This document shows, in pieces, positions 34,653 through 43,232 of a DNA stretch of 64,000 nt; position 1 is the stretch's first letter; every line of letters begins with the position of its first letter. The stretch is from JAVBLY01 sp031553035 (lineage in GTDB: Bacteria > Bacillota > Clostridia > Peptostreptococcales > Anaerovoracaceae). The notes below the pieces were generated by a model, which was given only the letters and a program-made list of their open reading frames with translations, ran no database searches and was not told the DNA's origin. The DNA lies in the NCBI GenBank assembly GCA_031553035.1, contig JAVBLY010000003.1:1-64000 (forward strand). Reading direction: 5' to 3'. A program made the position numbers and the translations under genes.

Positions 34653-35750
34653 CTACTCTCTGTTCTGTGACATTTCGATAATATACATTTCCAGTAAAAT
34701 CCTCGGGTGAGATGACCATCTGGAATCGTTCAGCACTTTGGAAAGCTCGTAGATGCTCTTATTGATGAATTCGATTGTCATATTCTCGCTTATCTTTCTT
34801 ATATTTTCTATGTTCTCCAGAGATCTGCTGAGAATATTTTCCGGCTTGGTTATGAACCTGATCATCAAAACGCTTCTATAATATTCGATCCAGTCTTCCA
34901 TTATTCTTCGCTCGTCTTTACCTTCAGAAAGCATTTCGTCAAGGGCCACCAGTGCCTCAGAAGTTCGGCTGTTCATCACGTGCTCGGTAAGGGAGGATAT
35001 AAGCTGGTCTCCCGGACTTCCTATGACATCCAGAATCAGATCTCTGTTTATCATTCCGTCTGCTGCCGAAATGCACTGTTCAAGTATGCTAAGACCGTCT
35101 CTTACTGAACCGTCGGCATTTGACGCCAGAAGAGCCAGTGACTCATCATCTATATCGATACTCATTTCTTTGCAGATATCCTTCATGCCTTTCATTATCT
35201 CAGTTGCCGGGACTCTTTTAAAATCGAATCTAAGGCATCTTGACATGATGGTAGCAGGCAGCTTGCCTGCTTCTGTCGTAGCCAGAATGAACATTACATT
35301 TTCCGGCGGTTCTTCCAATGTTTTAAGAAGTGCGTTGAATGCTCCTTTCGAAAGCATGTGGACCTCGTCTATGATATAGACTTTTTTCCTGCCTATCGAA
35401 GGTGGGTATTTTACGCTCTCCCTCAGTTCCCTGATATTATCTACGCCGTTGTTTGAGGCAGCGTCTATCTCGATGACGTCCACGAAGGTTCCGTTTTTTA
35501 TTTCCCGGCAGTGCTCGCAAATACCGCATGGGCGCAGAGTCTCGGACAGACAGTTGACACCCTTGGCAAGAAGCCTTGCGATAGTTGTTTTGCCTGTGCC
35601 TCTTGTTCCGCAGAAAAGATAGGCGTGACCGACGGAGTCATCTTTGATCTGGCTGGCCAGGACTTTGATTATGTGATCCTGCCCCAGAACTTTGTCAAAA
35701 GTCTCCGGCCTGAAGCGCCTGTATATTGCGATATATTTGTCAGTGGTCAT
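34653..35750 (-). CDS. dnaX: DNA polymerase III clamp-loader subunit (short DnaX)
   Basis: The clamp loader loads the sliding clamp. I start at ATG 35750 (MTTDKYIAIYRRFRPETF) with AAGGA upstream; the frame open to 35936 runs through the SRP RNA gene and is not coding. The 365-aa product has Walker A GTRGTGKTTIARLL, a zinc site CLSETLRPCGICEHC and Walker B VYIIDEVHMLS. It stops after domain III, so it is gamma-like and lacks the tau C-terminus that binds helicase and polymerase. No slippery A-run was noticed. Confidence 0.94.
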   Translation of the reverse strand: MTTDKYIAIYRRFRPETFDKVLGQDHIIKVLASQIKDDSVGHAYLFCGTRGTGKTTIARLLAKGVNCLSETLRPCGICEHCREIKNGTFVDVIEIDAASNNGVDNIRELRESVKYPPSIGRKKVYIIDEVHMLSKGAFNALLKTLEEPPENVMFILATTEAGKLPATIMSRCLRFDFKRVPATEIMKGMKDICKEMSIDIDDESLALLASNADGSVRDGLSILEQCISAADGMINRDLILDVIGSPGDQLISSLTEHVMNSRTSEALVALDEMLSEGKDERRIMEDWIEYYRSVLMIRFITKPENILSRSLENIENIRKISENMTIEFINKSIYELSKVLNDSRWSSHPRILLEMYIIEMSQNRE

Positions 35751-35784
35751 GTAGTGAATTCCTTCTACTGGTGATTTTATTGAA

Positions 35785-35938
35785 GATTGCCCCTTAGCAG
35801 CTCCGCCCGGGATGAGAAGGCTTGTCTGCGGCACATAAGAGGTCTCGCTTATCGCTGCTTCCTTCCGGACCTGACGAGGTTCACAAGTTCTTATTGCGCA
35901 GGACCCAAACACCCAAACGAAGCTGTTAAAGGGCAATC
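35785..35938 (-). ncRNA. ffs: Signal recognition particle RNA (small bacterial type)
   Basis: On the minus strand the SRP hallmark GTCAGGTCCGGAAGGAAGCA (Ffh-binding domain) lies between GTCCTGCGCAATAAGAACTT and ATGTGCCGCAGACAAGCC, the usual small Gram-positive SRP core. An additional 18-bp helix closes the molecule: 35785-35802 pairs with 35921-35938 with two G-U pairs, giving about 154 nt. No room for a full Bacillus-type Alu domain. Exact ends are inferred. It immediately precedes dnaX, a common arrangement. Confidence 0.93.
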
Positions 35939-35965
35939 ATTTTTGTATATCAATTTAGCTACATC

Positions 35966-35994
35966 ATTATATAATGATTAGTCTGTTTTGTCCA
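35966..35994 (-). promoter_or_regulatory. Promoter of ffs (and probably dnaX-ybaB-recR)
   Basis: TGGACA (35989-35994), 17 bp, TATAAT (35966-35971) on the minus strand, about 25 bp before the paired 5' end of the SRP RNA. Confidence 0.75.
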
Positions 35995-36022
35995 TAATGA
36001 GTCGAGATGGATTGTGGGTTGG

Positions 36023-37324
36023 TCAATATTTGTGGATGTACTCTGCAAACTCCGCATCATTGTCTTTTTGCTTAAGATACAAAACCATCGAAACAAACGA
36101 AAACACGAAGAGTATCCCACTGATCAGAGTCCACTTATCGGTAAGGACCATGTTCTGATTTAGGTTTTCTGTGATGAAGAAAAATGCAAGTCCGGCTACT
36201 CCGGCTAATGCGGATATTATAAACCATTTTGATTTCTTACTGATGCCGTCTTTAATTGAGATGAAGAGGCATATCAAAGCCATGGATATTCCGACGATGG
36301 CGAGAAGCAAATTGATGAAAGCCCATCCACCTGCTCCTTCCGGAGCAAACAGCGGCACACTGCCGTTACCTATGGTGGCGACAGGGATATCCTGATCTTG
36401 TGCTAAAGACATGAATTCTGCCTTTGTATAGTATTGGCTGCGATTCGAGCTCGAGCTGTCGCCGGCCATCGCTTTATTCTGGCTGGTACCGGCCTTATCA
36501 CTAGTTGGAATGCCCAGTTCATTGAGCACAATATTGAACCTTGTGCTGGTGGCGGAGTGATCATCGATTATTTCGTCGATCTTGCCTTTTGGCTCTTTCT
36601 TTTTCGGTTCGTCAGGTTTATCAACGGCAACCTTCTTCCATTGAGCGTATACCGTCAAATCGCCGGTCACTATCGTATTCGATGTAAATGAATTGAACGC
36701 ATCCTTTGAGGTAGACCACCCCTTGAAAGTATAACCTTTTCTCTTCATTTCGGAGGGCATGTTGGATGAGGTGACAGTTATGTCTGCTTTTTTGTCTGAT
36801 GTCAGCTCAATGGACTTGACCTTCAAGCCATCTACCTTTCCGCCGTTACCGTTGAAAGTGATCATGAACCTTGTTGGAAGAAATGAAACTTTTATTTGTT
36901 TTTTCCCTGTCAGAGAATAATCAAATCCACAGGTGTCGTTTGGACAGAAGTAATTATACTGACCATATAATTCTATCACTACTACCTGATTTATGTTGTT
37001 GGCAGAATTTAACTGCCTCAGATCTTGGTCAGATATGAAATATTCTGCCAGTACGGGAGTTGCTTCCCTTCCCTGTATGTGCATGGCCGTAGGGTTCGCC
37101 TTATTGACTACATCGTTCGTTGTTATGGCCTTTTTTGTGAACGGCAGTTGGATATCGTCGGCAGTAATATCCAGTGAGCCGTGGAAATCATCGTTATCTG
37201 ACGGCGGAAGAGTATCCGCACTTGAAAGTATAGGCGTAAAAACGACTACCAACAGGACCAGTAATAACACAAGTCCCTTTATCTTATATGATTTTTTATT
37301 AAGTTGTGATGTTGTATTTTTCAA
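36023..37324 (-). CDS. Membrane-anchored InlB-like repeat protein
   Basis: About 433 aa. An N-terminal hydrophobic helix (about residues 16-35), an extracellular domain, one InlB-type repeat (ITFNGNGGKVDG to FKGWSTSK..LTVYAQW) and a linker are followed by three C-terminal membrane helices (AFINLLLAIVGISMALICLF and two more). The C-terminal helices replace a sorting signal. It starts 25 bp after the sigma-factor gene, so the two form an operon. Start uncertain: TTG 37324 has a weak AGGT site; TTG 37345 has none. Function unknown; probably the partner or target of the membrane-anchored sigma factor. Confidence 0.78.
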   Translation of the reverse strand: MKNTTSQLNKKSYKIKGLVLLLVLLVVVFTPILSSADTLPPSDNDDFHGSLDITADDIQLPFTKKAITTNDVVNKANPTAMHIQGREATPVLAEYFISDQDLRQLNSANNINQVVVIELYGQYNYFCPNDTCGFDYSLTGKKQIKVSFLPTRFMITFNGNGGKVDGLKVKSIELTSDKKADITVTSSNMPSEMKRKGYTFKGWSTSKDAFNSFTSNTIVTGDLTVYAQWKKVAVDKPDEPKKKEPKGKIDEIIDDHSATSTRFNIVLNELGIPTSDKAGTSQNKAMAGDSSSSNRSQYYTKAEFMSLAQDQDIPVATIGNGSVPLFAPEGAGGWAFINLLLAIVGISMALICLFISIKDGISKKSKWFIISALAGVAGLAFFFITENLNQNMVLTDKWTLISGILFVFSFVSMVLYLKQKDNDAEFAEYIHKY

Positions 37325-37349
37325 ATCGTTACCTACAATTCTCAAATTT

Positions 37350-38549
37350 TTATTTTATCTCGAAATCTCTTTCAATGTTCATTATATTTCCTGCTTCGTC
37401 TGTCAGAATGAATTTTGCGGTATAGGTGCTTTGGGTCAAACCGGCAGGTACATTGATTGATTCCCCTGTACCTTCGGTGACTATACCGCCGCCTTCATTT
37501 ACGATTTCCCACCTGTATTCAAGTTCCCCGGGGATTTCATTTTTATTATAGTCAAGAGTTATTACGGATGGATTCTCGTGACCGCAGTCACAATCTCCGC
37601 CGGAGAATACTATTTCTCCGTTTTCTGTAAATGCAGGAAGAGTCGGCTCATCTACCGGTTCTTCCGTGATGGGCTGTTCGGTCTGCGCCGGCGCCGGTGG
37701 ATCCTGCGCCTTTTCGGCAGGAGTATCTAATGCAATAAATGCGCCTCCGCATGCTACGCCTGCGGCCGTTACCAATGCTGCGATCTTGACTCCAAGACTA
37801 GTAGAATGATTGCCCTGTTTCGGAGAGTTGTCTGCATTCTTGAAATCAGAATTTACAAGATTTGCAACACTTCCCGGTCCGAACTGAACGGCCGCATCGG
37901 CACCCAGCACCTGACCAAGTACAGGCACTGCCGCCAGCTTAGAGACCTGCGATCTCATTTCGCTGTCTATATCCATACCGGTTCTGGCTTCCAGTTTTTC
38001 CTTGATATCCTTCTTGGCCCTCAGGATATTGCTGGCTACCGTGCTTTCCGATATGTCCATTACCTCTGCGATTTCCTTTTGTGAAAGATCTTCATAATAA
38101 TAGAGTAAGACAGCCCGCCTTCTTCTCTTGGGCAATTGCTTTATGGTCTCAAGGAGCGTGTTACTCAAAGATTGATCCTCTGCAAATGCGTGAGGAAGAA
38201 ACTCCCTGTCCTTTTCTATTAAGCTTTCACTGAATGTAGTGTCCATAATAGTCTCAACGTCTAAATCATTCTTATAGTACTTGCTTTTTCTGAGCTTAGA
38301 AATGCAAACATTATGGATTATTCTGTGCAGCCATGCATTGAAGTTCTCGGGGTCTCTAAGATTCCCGATGTACTGATACATCTTGACTACAACTTCCTGA
38401 GCGGCGTCTTCCGCATCGTGATGATTATTGAGGATATCATAAGCATTATATAAAATATGCCGTGACTTCTCTTCGAGAAGTGCTTCGAACGCTTTTTCAT
38501 CCCCCATAGATGCTTTTTTTGCCAGTTCAAATACTTGCTGTTTATCCAT
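37350..38549 (-). CDS. ECF-like sigma factor fused to a transmembrane segment and ectodomain
   Basis: The 399-aa protein has sigma region 2 (about residues 22-90: HDAEDAAQEVVVKMYQYI, NAWLHRIIHNVCISKLRK) and region 4 (about 130-190: LPKRRRRAVLLYYYEDLSQK, then helix-turn-helix IAEVMDISESTVASNIL). A linker follows, then a single membrane helix near 252-274 and an outside part rich in Pro/Glu. That part has CDCGH and a PKD/Ig-like end (YRWEIVNEGGG..YTAKFILTDEAGN). Fusing the sigma factor to its own membrane anchor suggests a one-protein surface sensor. It is followed by the InlB-like membrane protein. Confidence 0.88.
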   Translation of the reverse strand: MDKQQVFELAKKASMGDEKAFEALLEEKSRHILYNAYDILNNHHDAEDAAQEVVVKMYQYIGNLRDPENFNAWLHRIIHNVCISKLRKSKYYKNDLDVETIMDTTFSESLIEKDREFLPHAFAEDQSLSNTLLETIKQLPKRRRRAVLLYYYEDLSQKEIAEVMDISESTVASNILRAKKDIKEKLEARTGMDIDSEMRSQVSKLAAVPVLGQVLGADAAVQFGPGSVANLVNSDFKNADNSPKQGNHSTSLGVKIAALVTAAGVACGGAFIALDTPAEKAQDPPAPAQTEQPITEEPVDEPTLPAFTENGEIVFSGGDCDCGHENPSVITLDYNKNEIPGELEYRWEIVNEGGGIVTEGTGESINVPAGLTQSTYTAKFILTDEAGNIMNIERDFEIK

Positions 38550-38610
38550 TAGTTTGCTTGCTAATGCGCTCTATATAAAAAGACGCACGACTACTCCTAT
38601 ATCTTGCATT

Positions 38611-39768
38611 TTAATTATGCCATGCATTGGCCACAGCATTTGCTACGGAATCCGCAACGCCGGGATGAAATGCATTTGGTAAAACATATTCGGTGCTCAG
38701 CTCATCCGGCTTCACTAATTCGGCCAGTGCATAAGCAGCTGCAACCTTCATTTCTTCGGTTATCTGTCTGGCCCTCGCCCTCAGCGCACCCTTGAAAATA
38801 CCGGGGAAGACCAGTACATTGTTTATCTGGTTGGGAAAATCCGACCTGCCTGTCCCAACTATTTTGGCACCTGCTTTAAATGCCAGCTCCGGCATGATTT
38901 CAGGCTCCGGATTTGACATTGCAAATATGACCGGTTTGTCAGACATAGTCCTTACCATGTCTTCGGTCACCACATCAGGACCTGACACTCCGATGAAAAG
39001 ATCTTTATCTTTCATGGCATCTGCCAGCGAGCCGCTCAGATTATTTTTGTTTGTCAGCTCCAATAATTCGATTTTGTCTTCGGATAATTCAGAAAGCCTG
39101 TCTGCACTGATAATCCCCTTGCGGTCACATATCACTATATCCTTTATACCCAGATTTATAAGCATCTTAACAATCGCATTTCCTGCGGCGCCTGCGCCTG
39201 TGATTGCAACGGATACATTCTTCAGTTCCTTGCCCAGAAGCTTGAATGCATTGATCACGGCAGCGGAAACGACAACCGCTGTTCCGTGCTGATCATCATG
39301 AAAGACAGGTATGTCCAGTTCTTCCTTCAGCCTGTTCTCCACCTCAAAACATCTCGGCGCTGATATATCTTCCAGATTGATCCCCCCGAAAGTAGGAGCG
39401 ATGTTCTTTACCGTCTTTATGATCTCTTCCGTATCCTGAGTATCCAGACAGATGGGAAAAGCATCGACTCCCCCAAACTCTTTGAATAATACGGCTTTTC
39501 CTTCCATAACAGGAAGTGAGGCCAGTCCTCCGATGTTTCCAAGACCCAGCACAGCCGAACCGTCGCTTACAACTGCTACTGTGTTGGCTTTGATCGTATA
39601 TCTGTATGCATCTTCGGGATTTTTTTCGATTTCAACACATGGCTGAGCGACTCCCGGGGTGTATGCCGTAGACAAATCGTCCTTGTTTTTTACCGGCACC
39701 TTGCTTGTGACTTCCAGTTTCCCCTGATTGAGAAGATGCATCTTAAGTGATTCTTCGTAATAATCCAT
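38611..39768 (-). CDS. NAD(P)-dependent malic enzyme
   Basis: The 385-aa short-form malic enzyme converts malate to pyruvate and CO2 with NAD(P)H formation. Seen are KNKDDLSTAYTPGVAQPC, GLGNIGGLASLPVMEGKAVL, the metal/substrate block ISAPRCFEVE and the Rossmann loop ITGAGAAGNAI. It lies 9 bp after glnS on the same strand. With pyruvate carboxylase at the window end it could take part in C3-C4 interconversion. Confidence 0.95.
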   Translation of the reverse strand: MDYYEESLKMHLLNQGKLEVTSKVPVKNKDDLSTAYTPGVAQPCVEIEKNPEDAYRYTIKANTVAVVSDGSAVLGLGNIGGLASLPVMEGKAVLFKEFGGVDAFPICLDTQDTEEIIKTVKNIAPTFGGINLEDISAPRCFEVENRLKEELDIPVFHDDQHGTAVVVSAAVINAFKLLGKELKNVSVAITGAGAAGNAIVKMLINLGIKDIVICDRKGIISADRLSELSEDKIELLELTNKNNLSGSLADAMKDKDLFIGVSGPDVVTEDMVRTMSDKPVIFAMSNPEPEIMPELAFKAGAKIVGTGRSDFPNQINNVLVFPGIFKGALRARARQITEEMKVAAAYALAELVKPDELSTEYVLPNAFHPGVADSVANAVANAWHN

Positions 39769-39777
39769 TGATTCCCC

Positions 39778-41433
39778 CTATTTTTTCCATGAGCTCTTGA
39801 GGCCTACTATCTGATTGAAGACTTTTTCGTCTTTTGTGGTCAGTTTCTCGTCTGCGATATAATAGCCGTGACGGAAAAACTGGAATCTTTCCCCAGCCTC
39901 AGCGTCTGCCACCTTGGGCTCGGCGTAGCAGAATGTTTCTTTCACTGAATCGGGATTGAGGACATTCTCTCCGTTTTCGTCTTCGATCATGAGATAGCCG
40001 TATTCTCTAACTTTGATCTTCACCGCGGTCTTTGCATCCACCCAATGGATGGTCCCCTTGACCTTGCGGCCTTCAAATCCGCTGCCGCTTCTTGTCTCGG
40101 GATCGTATGTACAATGGATCTCCTTTATAGAGCCGTCATCGTTTTTGATAACTTCATTGCAGGTAATAAAATATGCGCCTTTGAATCTGACCTCATTGCC
40201 GGGGAAAAGCCTGAAGTATTTCTTGACCGGCTCTTCCATAAAATCAGCACCGTCTACGTAAAGTTCTTTGGAAAACGGTATCATACGGTTACCCATTTCG
40301 GGAACTTCGCGGTTGTTCTCCATTTCCATTTCTTCTGTCTGGTCGTCAGGATAGTTTGTGATGACTACTTTGATTGGATCAAAGATCACATTTCTGCTTT
40401 CGACTCTGGTCTTAAGATCCTCTCTTACGCAATGTTCGAGAAACGACATCTCTATCATGCTGTTGGCTTTGGCAACACCGATTTTTTCGCAAAAGTCTCT
40501 GACTGCTTCAGGAGTATAGCCTCTTCGCCTTATTCCGGCTATGGTGGGCATCCTTGGATCGTCCCAACCGTCTACTGAGCCGTCATCAACCAGGGCTTTG
40601 AGATGTCTCTTGCTCATTATTGTATTTGTCAGATTTAAGCGGGCGAACTCTATCTGTCTTGGCGGTGTTGGCCAGTCCAGCTGCTCAAGAGACCATTCGT
40701 ATAGAGGCCTGTGATCCTCGAATTCCAAAGTGCACAGGCTGTGTGTTATCCCTTCGATAGCATCTTCCAGTGGATGGGCAAAGTCATACATGGGATAAAC
40801 GCACCATTTGCCGCCTGTATTGTGATGCTCATTGTGGGATATCCTGTATATGACCGGATCCCTCATATTGATATTTGGCGATGCCATATCGATCTTGGCT
40901 CTTAAGACCTTCTCGCCGTCTTCGTATTTGCCGTCACGCATCTCTTCAAAGAGCTTAAGATTCTCCTCGATACTTCTATTTTTATACGGGCTGTCCTTGC
41001 CGGGTTCCTTAAGGGTCCCTCTGGTTTCTCGGATCTCATCAGCGGTCAGGTCGTCTACGAATGCAACGCCTTTTTCTATAAGCTTTACTGCGCAGTCATA
41101 CATCTGCTGGAAGTAATCCGAAGCAAAAAGAAGCTTGTCCCACTTGAAACCAAGCCACTTCACATCTTCCTGTATTGACTCCACATATTCGGTGTCTTCT
41201 TTGACCGGATTGGTGTCGTCATAGCGGAGGTTGCAGTAACCACCGTATTTTTCCGCTGTTGTAAAATTCAGGCAGATGGACTTTGCATGACCTATATGAA
41301 GATACCCGTTTGGTTCGGGCGGGAATCTGGTGTAGATCGGTTTGCCCTCATATCTTCCGTTTTCTATATCTTCATCGATAAAATTATGTATAAAATTCGA
41401 TTCTTCTATTCCTGTCTTTATGGTATCTTCCAT
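39778..41433 (-). CDS. glnS: Glutaminyl-tRNA synthetase
   Basis: The 551-aa class I synthetase charges tRNA-Gln directly. HIGH motif is in PNGYLHIGHAKS, KMSKS-like motif in TNTIMSKRHL, and the C-terminal beta-barrel anticodon-binding domain is complete. Many Firmicutes lack GlnRS and use the amidotransferase route, so a direct enzyme here is noteworthy. Probable promoter just upstream. Confidence 0.97.
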   Translation of the reverse strand: MEDTIKTGIEESNFIHNFIDEDIENGRYEGKPIYTRFPPEPNGYLHIGHAKSICLNFTTAEKYGGYCNLRYDDTNPVKEDTEYVESIQEDVKWLGFKWDKLLFASDYFQQMYDCAVKLIEKGVAFVDDLTADEIRETRGTLKEPGKDSPYKNRSIEENLKLFEEMRDGKYEDGEKVLRAKIDMASPNINMRDPVIYRISHNEHHNTGGKWCVYPMYDFAHPLEDAIEGITHSLCTLEFEDHRPLYEWSLEQLDWPTPPRQIEFARLNLTNTIMSKRHLKALVDDGSVDGWDDPRMPTIAGIRRRGYTPEAVRDFCEKIGVAKANSMIEMSFLEHCVREDLKTRVESRNVIFDPIKVVITNYPDDQTEEMEMENNREVPEMGNRMIPFSKELYVDGADFMEEPVKKYFRLFPGNEVRFKGAYFITCNEVIKNDDGSIKEIHCTYDPETRSGSGFEGRKVKGTIHWVDAKTAVKIKVREYGYLMIEDENGENVLNPDSVKETFCYAEPKVADAEAGERFQFFRHGYYIADEKLTTKDEKVFNQIVGLKSSWKK

Positions 41434-41470
41434 TGATGTATCCTTTCAAAAGTTCAATAATATCCTGAAT

Positions 41471-41499
41471 ATTATATCATTTTGGTGGGTTTAACACAA
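41471..41499 (-). promoter_or_regulatory. Promoter of glnS
   Basis: TTGTGT (41494-41499), 17 bp, TATAAT (41471-41476) on the minus strand. A 7-bp inverted repeat ATAATAT-TCAGG-ATATTAT overlaps the -10 and start region (41459-41477). Confidence 0.6.
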
Positions 41500-41574
41500 C
41501 GTTGCAGATATGTGGGTTATGGGTATGTGGATTCGATACCGATGAAGGCAAATGTGTGGATGGGGGATGTAGAC

Positions 41575-41769
41575 GTGCAATTTTTTGTTGTGTTTTTTGG
41601 TCCAAAATCGGGGTTGTGCGGCGTTTTGCATGGTTTTTTGCAGATCCTTTTTGGGGGCCGGACGTTTATGCACAATAATACATAACGATACATTGCTTCC
41701 GAAATTCCCCTGACACAATACAGGACACAACTCCGGTTTTTGACCAAAAATTGACCTTTGAATTTGCAC
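41575..41769. repeat. Inverted-repeat intergenic element, copy A
   Basis: Left arm 41575-41618 (GTGCAATTTTTTG...GGGGTTGTG) and right arm 41726-41769 (CACAACTCCGG...AATTTGCAC) are imperfect complements around a 107-nt centre containing ATAATACATAACGATACATT. No credible gene inside; the element fills most of the 447-bp gap behind glnS. Arms resemble copy B at 23.3 kb. Confidence 0.55.
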
Positions 41770-41880
41770 AATTTTCTACTTTCCACTCACAATTCCCCAC
41801 TATGCTATTGCGATCTTTAAATCCCTAAGATCTAGCATAAACTACAAAGAAATAATCAGAAAAAACACCCTGACACTGAT

Positions 41881-42315
41881 CTACATATTCATGCCCTTCC
41901 CGATGTCTATAACTATTGACATATAATAACTGTGCCTTTTCCCCCGGATACCTTCTGAAAGCAGCAGCAATGTTAAATAGGACAGTACAGCGGTCGGTAT
42001 CCCGTAAAGCAGATAGTTTACTATGATATCCGGATAAATAAATATATAGATAACCGTGAATATTAGGCATATAGAAGGAGCACATAATGCCGGAATCATA
42101 TATTTTCTTCGCCTCTCCTTCCCCGGATCGTTCAGCATCCCAAATGCAGCCGTGATAAGAAAAAGAATCGCACCAACCCAGGAAAGATCTCCCGGTGAAA
42201 ACACATATGGGGAATCGCTGACTGCCCATGTCAACATATAATAAACATCACTTAGCGTAATGCAGGCAAAGAATCCTGCCAGCAAATAAAAAAACCAGGA
42301 TGAAGACCTACCCAT
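41881..42315 (-). CDS. Hypothetical small membrane protein, possibly truncated
   Basis: The 144-aa chain has four predicted membrane helices. No family recognised. There is no clear ribosome site before ATG 42315. The frame stays open upstream for about 30 further hydrophobic codons (PIIFSIIFAPVIFFYGY) without a standard start, so the gene may have lost its 5' end where it meets the divergent DUF2975 promoter. Confidence 0.45.
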   Translation of the reverse strand: MGRSSSWFFYLLAGFFACITLSDVYYMLTWAVSDSPYVFSPGDLSWVGAILFLITAAFGMLNDPGKERRRKYMIPALCAPSICLIFTVIYIFIYPDIIVNYLLYGIPTAVLSYLTLLLLSEGIRGKRHSYYMSIVIDIGKGMNM

Positions 42316-42396
42316 CTTACTGTATCCATAGAAAAAAATAACCGGTGCAAAGATTATAGAAAAGATAATGGGTTTACATATTACAAAACTGTTAAT

Positions 42397-42449
42397 TTAT
42401 CGTTTATCGATAATTTATTATTGACATTCGATATCACCCTTGCTATTAT
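42397..42449 (+). promoter_or_regulatory. Promoter and operator of the DUF2975-HTH operon
   Basis: TTGACA (42421-42426), 17 bp, TATTAT (42444-42449). Directly upstream TTATCG is followed by the palindrome TTATCGATAA (42397-42413), a likely site for the small HTH protein encoded in the operon. The -35 coincides with the first ATG of the longer open frame, so translation must begin later. Confidence 0.65.
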
Positions 42450-42513
42450 CATGGCAGAACATATGTTGATACCAGCTGCGATCAAGGCGATAGGAGCCGA
42501 AAGGAAGATGTCG

Positions 42514-42966
42514 ATGTGGAATTCAATTAAATCAGTGAAACTTTCAACCATATTTACAAAAGTAGTGATGGTTCTTGTTGTGGCATTTGCAATAGCATTG
42601 CCTGTAATCAAAAGCGAAGCTCCATTGGCCGAGCAGTTCATGCTCAGCAGCAATGAGATAAATTATGCAATGGTCATCATCTATATATGCTGCGTTTTTG
42701 CCTTGATTGCCTTATTCTCTCTTGACCAGCTCCTTTTCAACATCAAAGTTGGAAAGGTATTCATATACAAAAACGTTGCTATATTAAGACGCATATCATG
42801 GTGCTGCTTTATTGCTGCTCTGGTACTGATCCCCGGGGCGTTCTTTTCACTGGTGTTCCTGCTCCTGGCAGTGATGTCCGGATTCATGGGGCTTATATTA
42901 AGGGTAGTCAAGAATGTTTTCGAGGCGGCAGTCGCTTTGAAAGCAGAAAATGACTTCACCATATAG
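42514..42966 (+). CDS. DUF2975 membrane protein
   Basis: I use ATG 42514, with AAAGGA 8 nt upstream and inside the predicted transcript; the open frame back to 42421 overlaps the -35. The product is 150 aa (MWNSIKSVKL...) with four membrane helices, typical of DUF2975, a family almost always followed by a small Cro/CI-type regulator, as here. Function unknown. Confidence 0.85.
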   Translation: MWNSIKSVKLSTIFTKVVMVLVVAFAIALPVIKSEAPLAEQFMLSSNEINYAMVIIYICCVFALIALFSLDQLLFNIKVGKVFIYKNVAILRRISWCCFIAALVLIPGAFFSLVFLLLAVMSGFMGLILRVVKNVFEAAVALKAENDFTI

Positions 42967-42980
42967 GCGGGAGGAGAGCA

Positions 42981-43184
42981 ATGGGCATTAAGGTAAACTT
43001 AGATGTGGTAATGGCCAAGCGGAAGATCTCCGCCGGTCAGCTGGCGGAGCAAGTAGGGATCACTCCTGCCAACCTGTCGATCCTAAAAAACAATAAGGCT
43101 AAGGCCATCCGGTTCTCCACCCTGGAGGAGCTGTGTAAAGTGCTGGAATGCCAGCCCGGAGATATTCTGGAATTCGAAGATTAA
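42981..43184 (+). CDS. Small XRE/Cro-CI family regulator (YozG-like)
   Basis: The 67-aa protein is almost only a helix-turn-helix domain (ISAGQLAEQVGITPANLSIL) and ends in CQPGDILEFED. This fits the short YozG-type regulators paired with DUF2975. It starts 14 bp after the DUF2975 gene behind GGGAGGAG. Likely autoregulates the operon. Confidence 0.93.
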   Translation: MGIKVNLDVVMAKRKISAGQLAEQVGITPANLSILKNNKAKAIRFSTLEELCKVLECQPGDILEFED

Positions 43185-43232
43185 CAATCTATGATGAATA
43201 ATCAATAAGAAAATTTATGGAGGCAAATTGAA

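Noticed and set aside
34653..35936. Longer dnaX start at 35936
   Set aside because: The additional 62 codons run through the SRP RNA gene; the ATG at 35750 has a ribosome site and the true DnaX N-terminus.
41491..41786. Minus-strand small ORFs in the gap after glnS
   Set aside because: They lie wholly in the inverted-repeat element, are Cys/Lys/His rich without domain features, and lack ribosome sites.
41825..42229. Alternative ORF overlapping 41881-42315
   Set aside because: Low-complexity shadow frame; the 41881-42315 frame has clean membrane helices.
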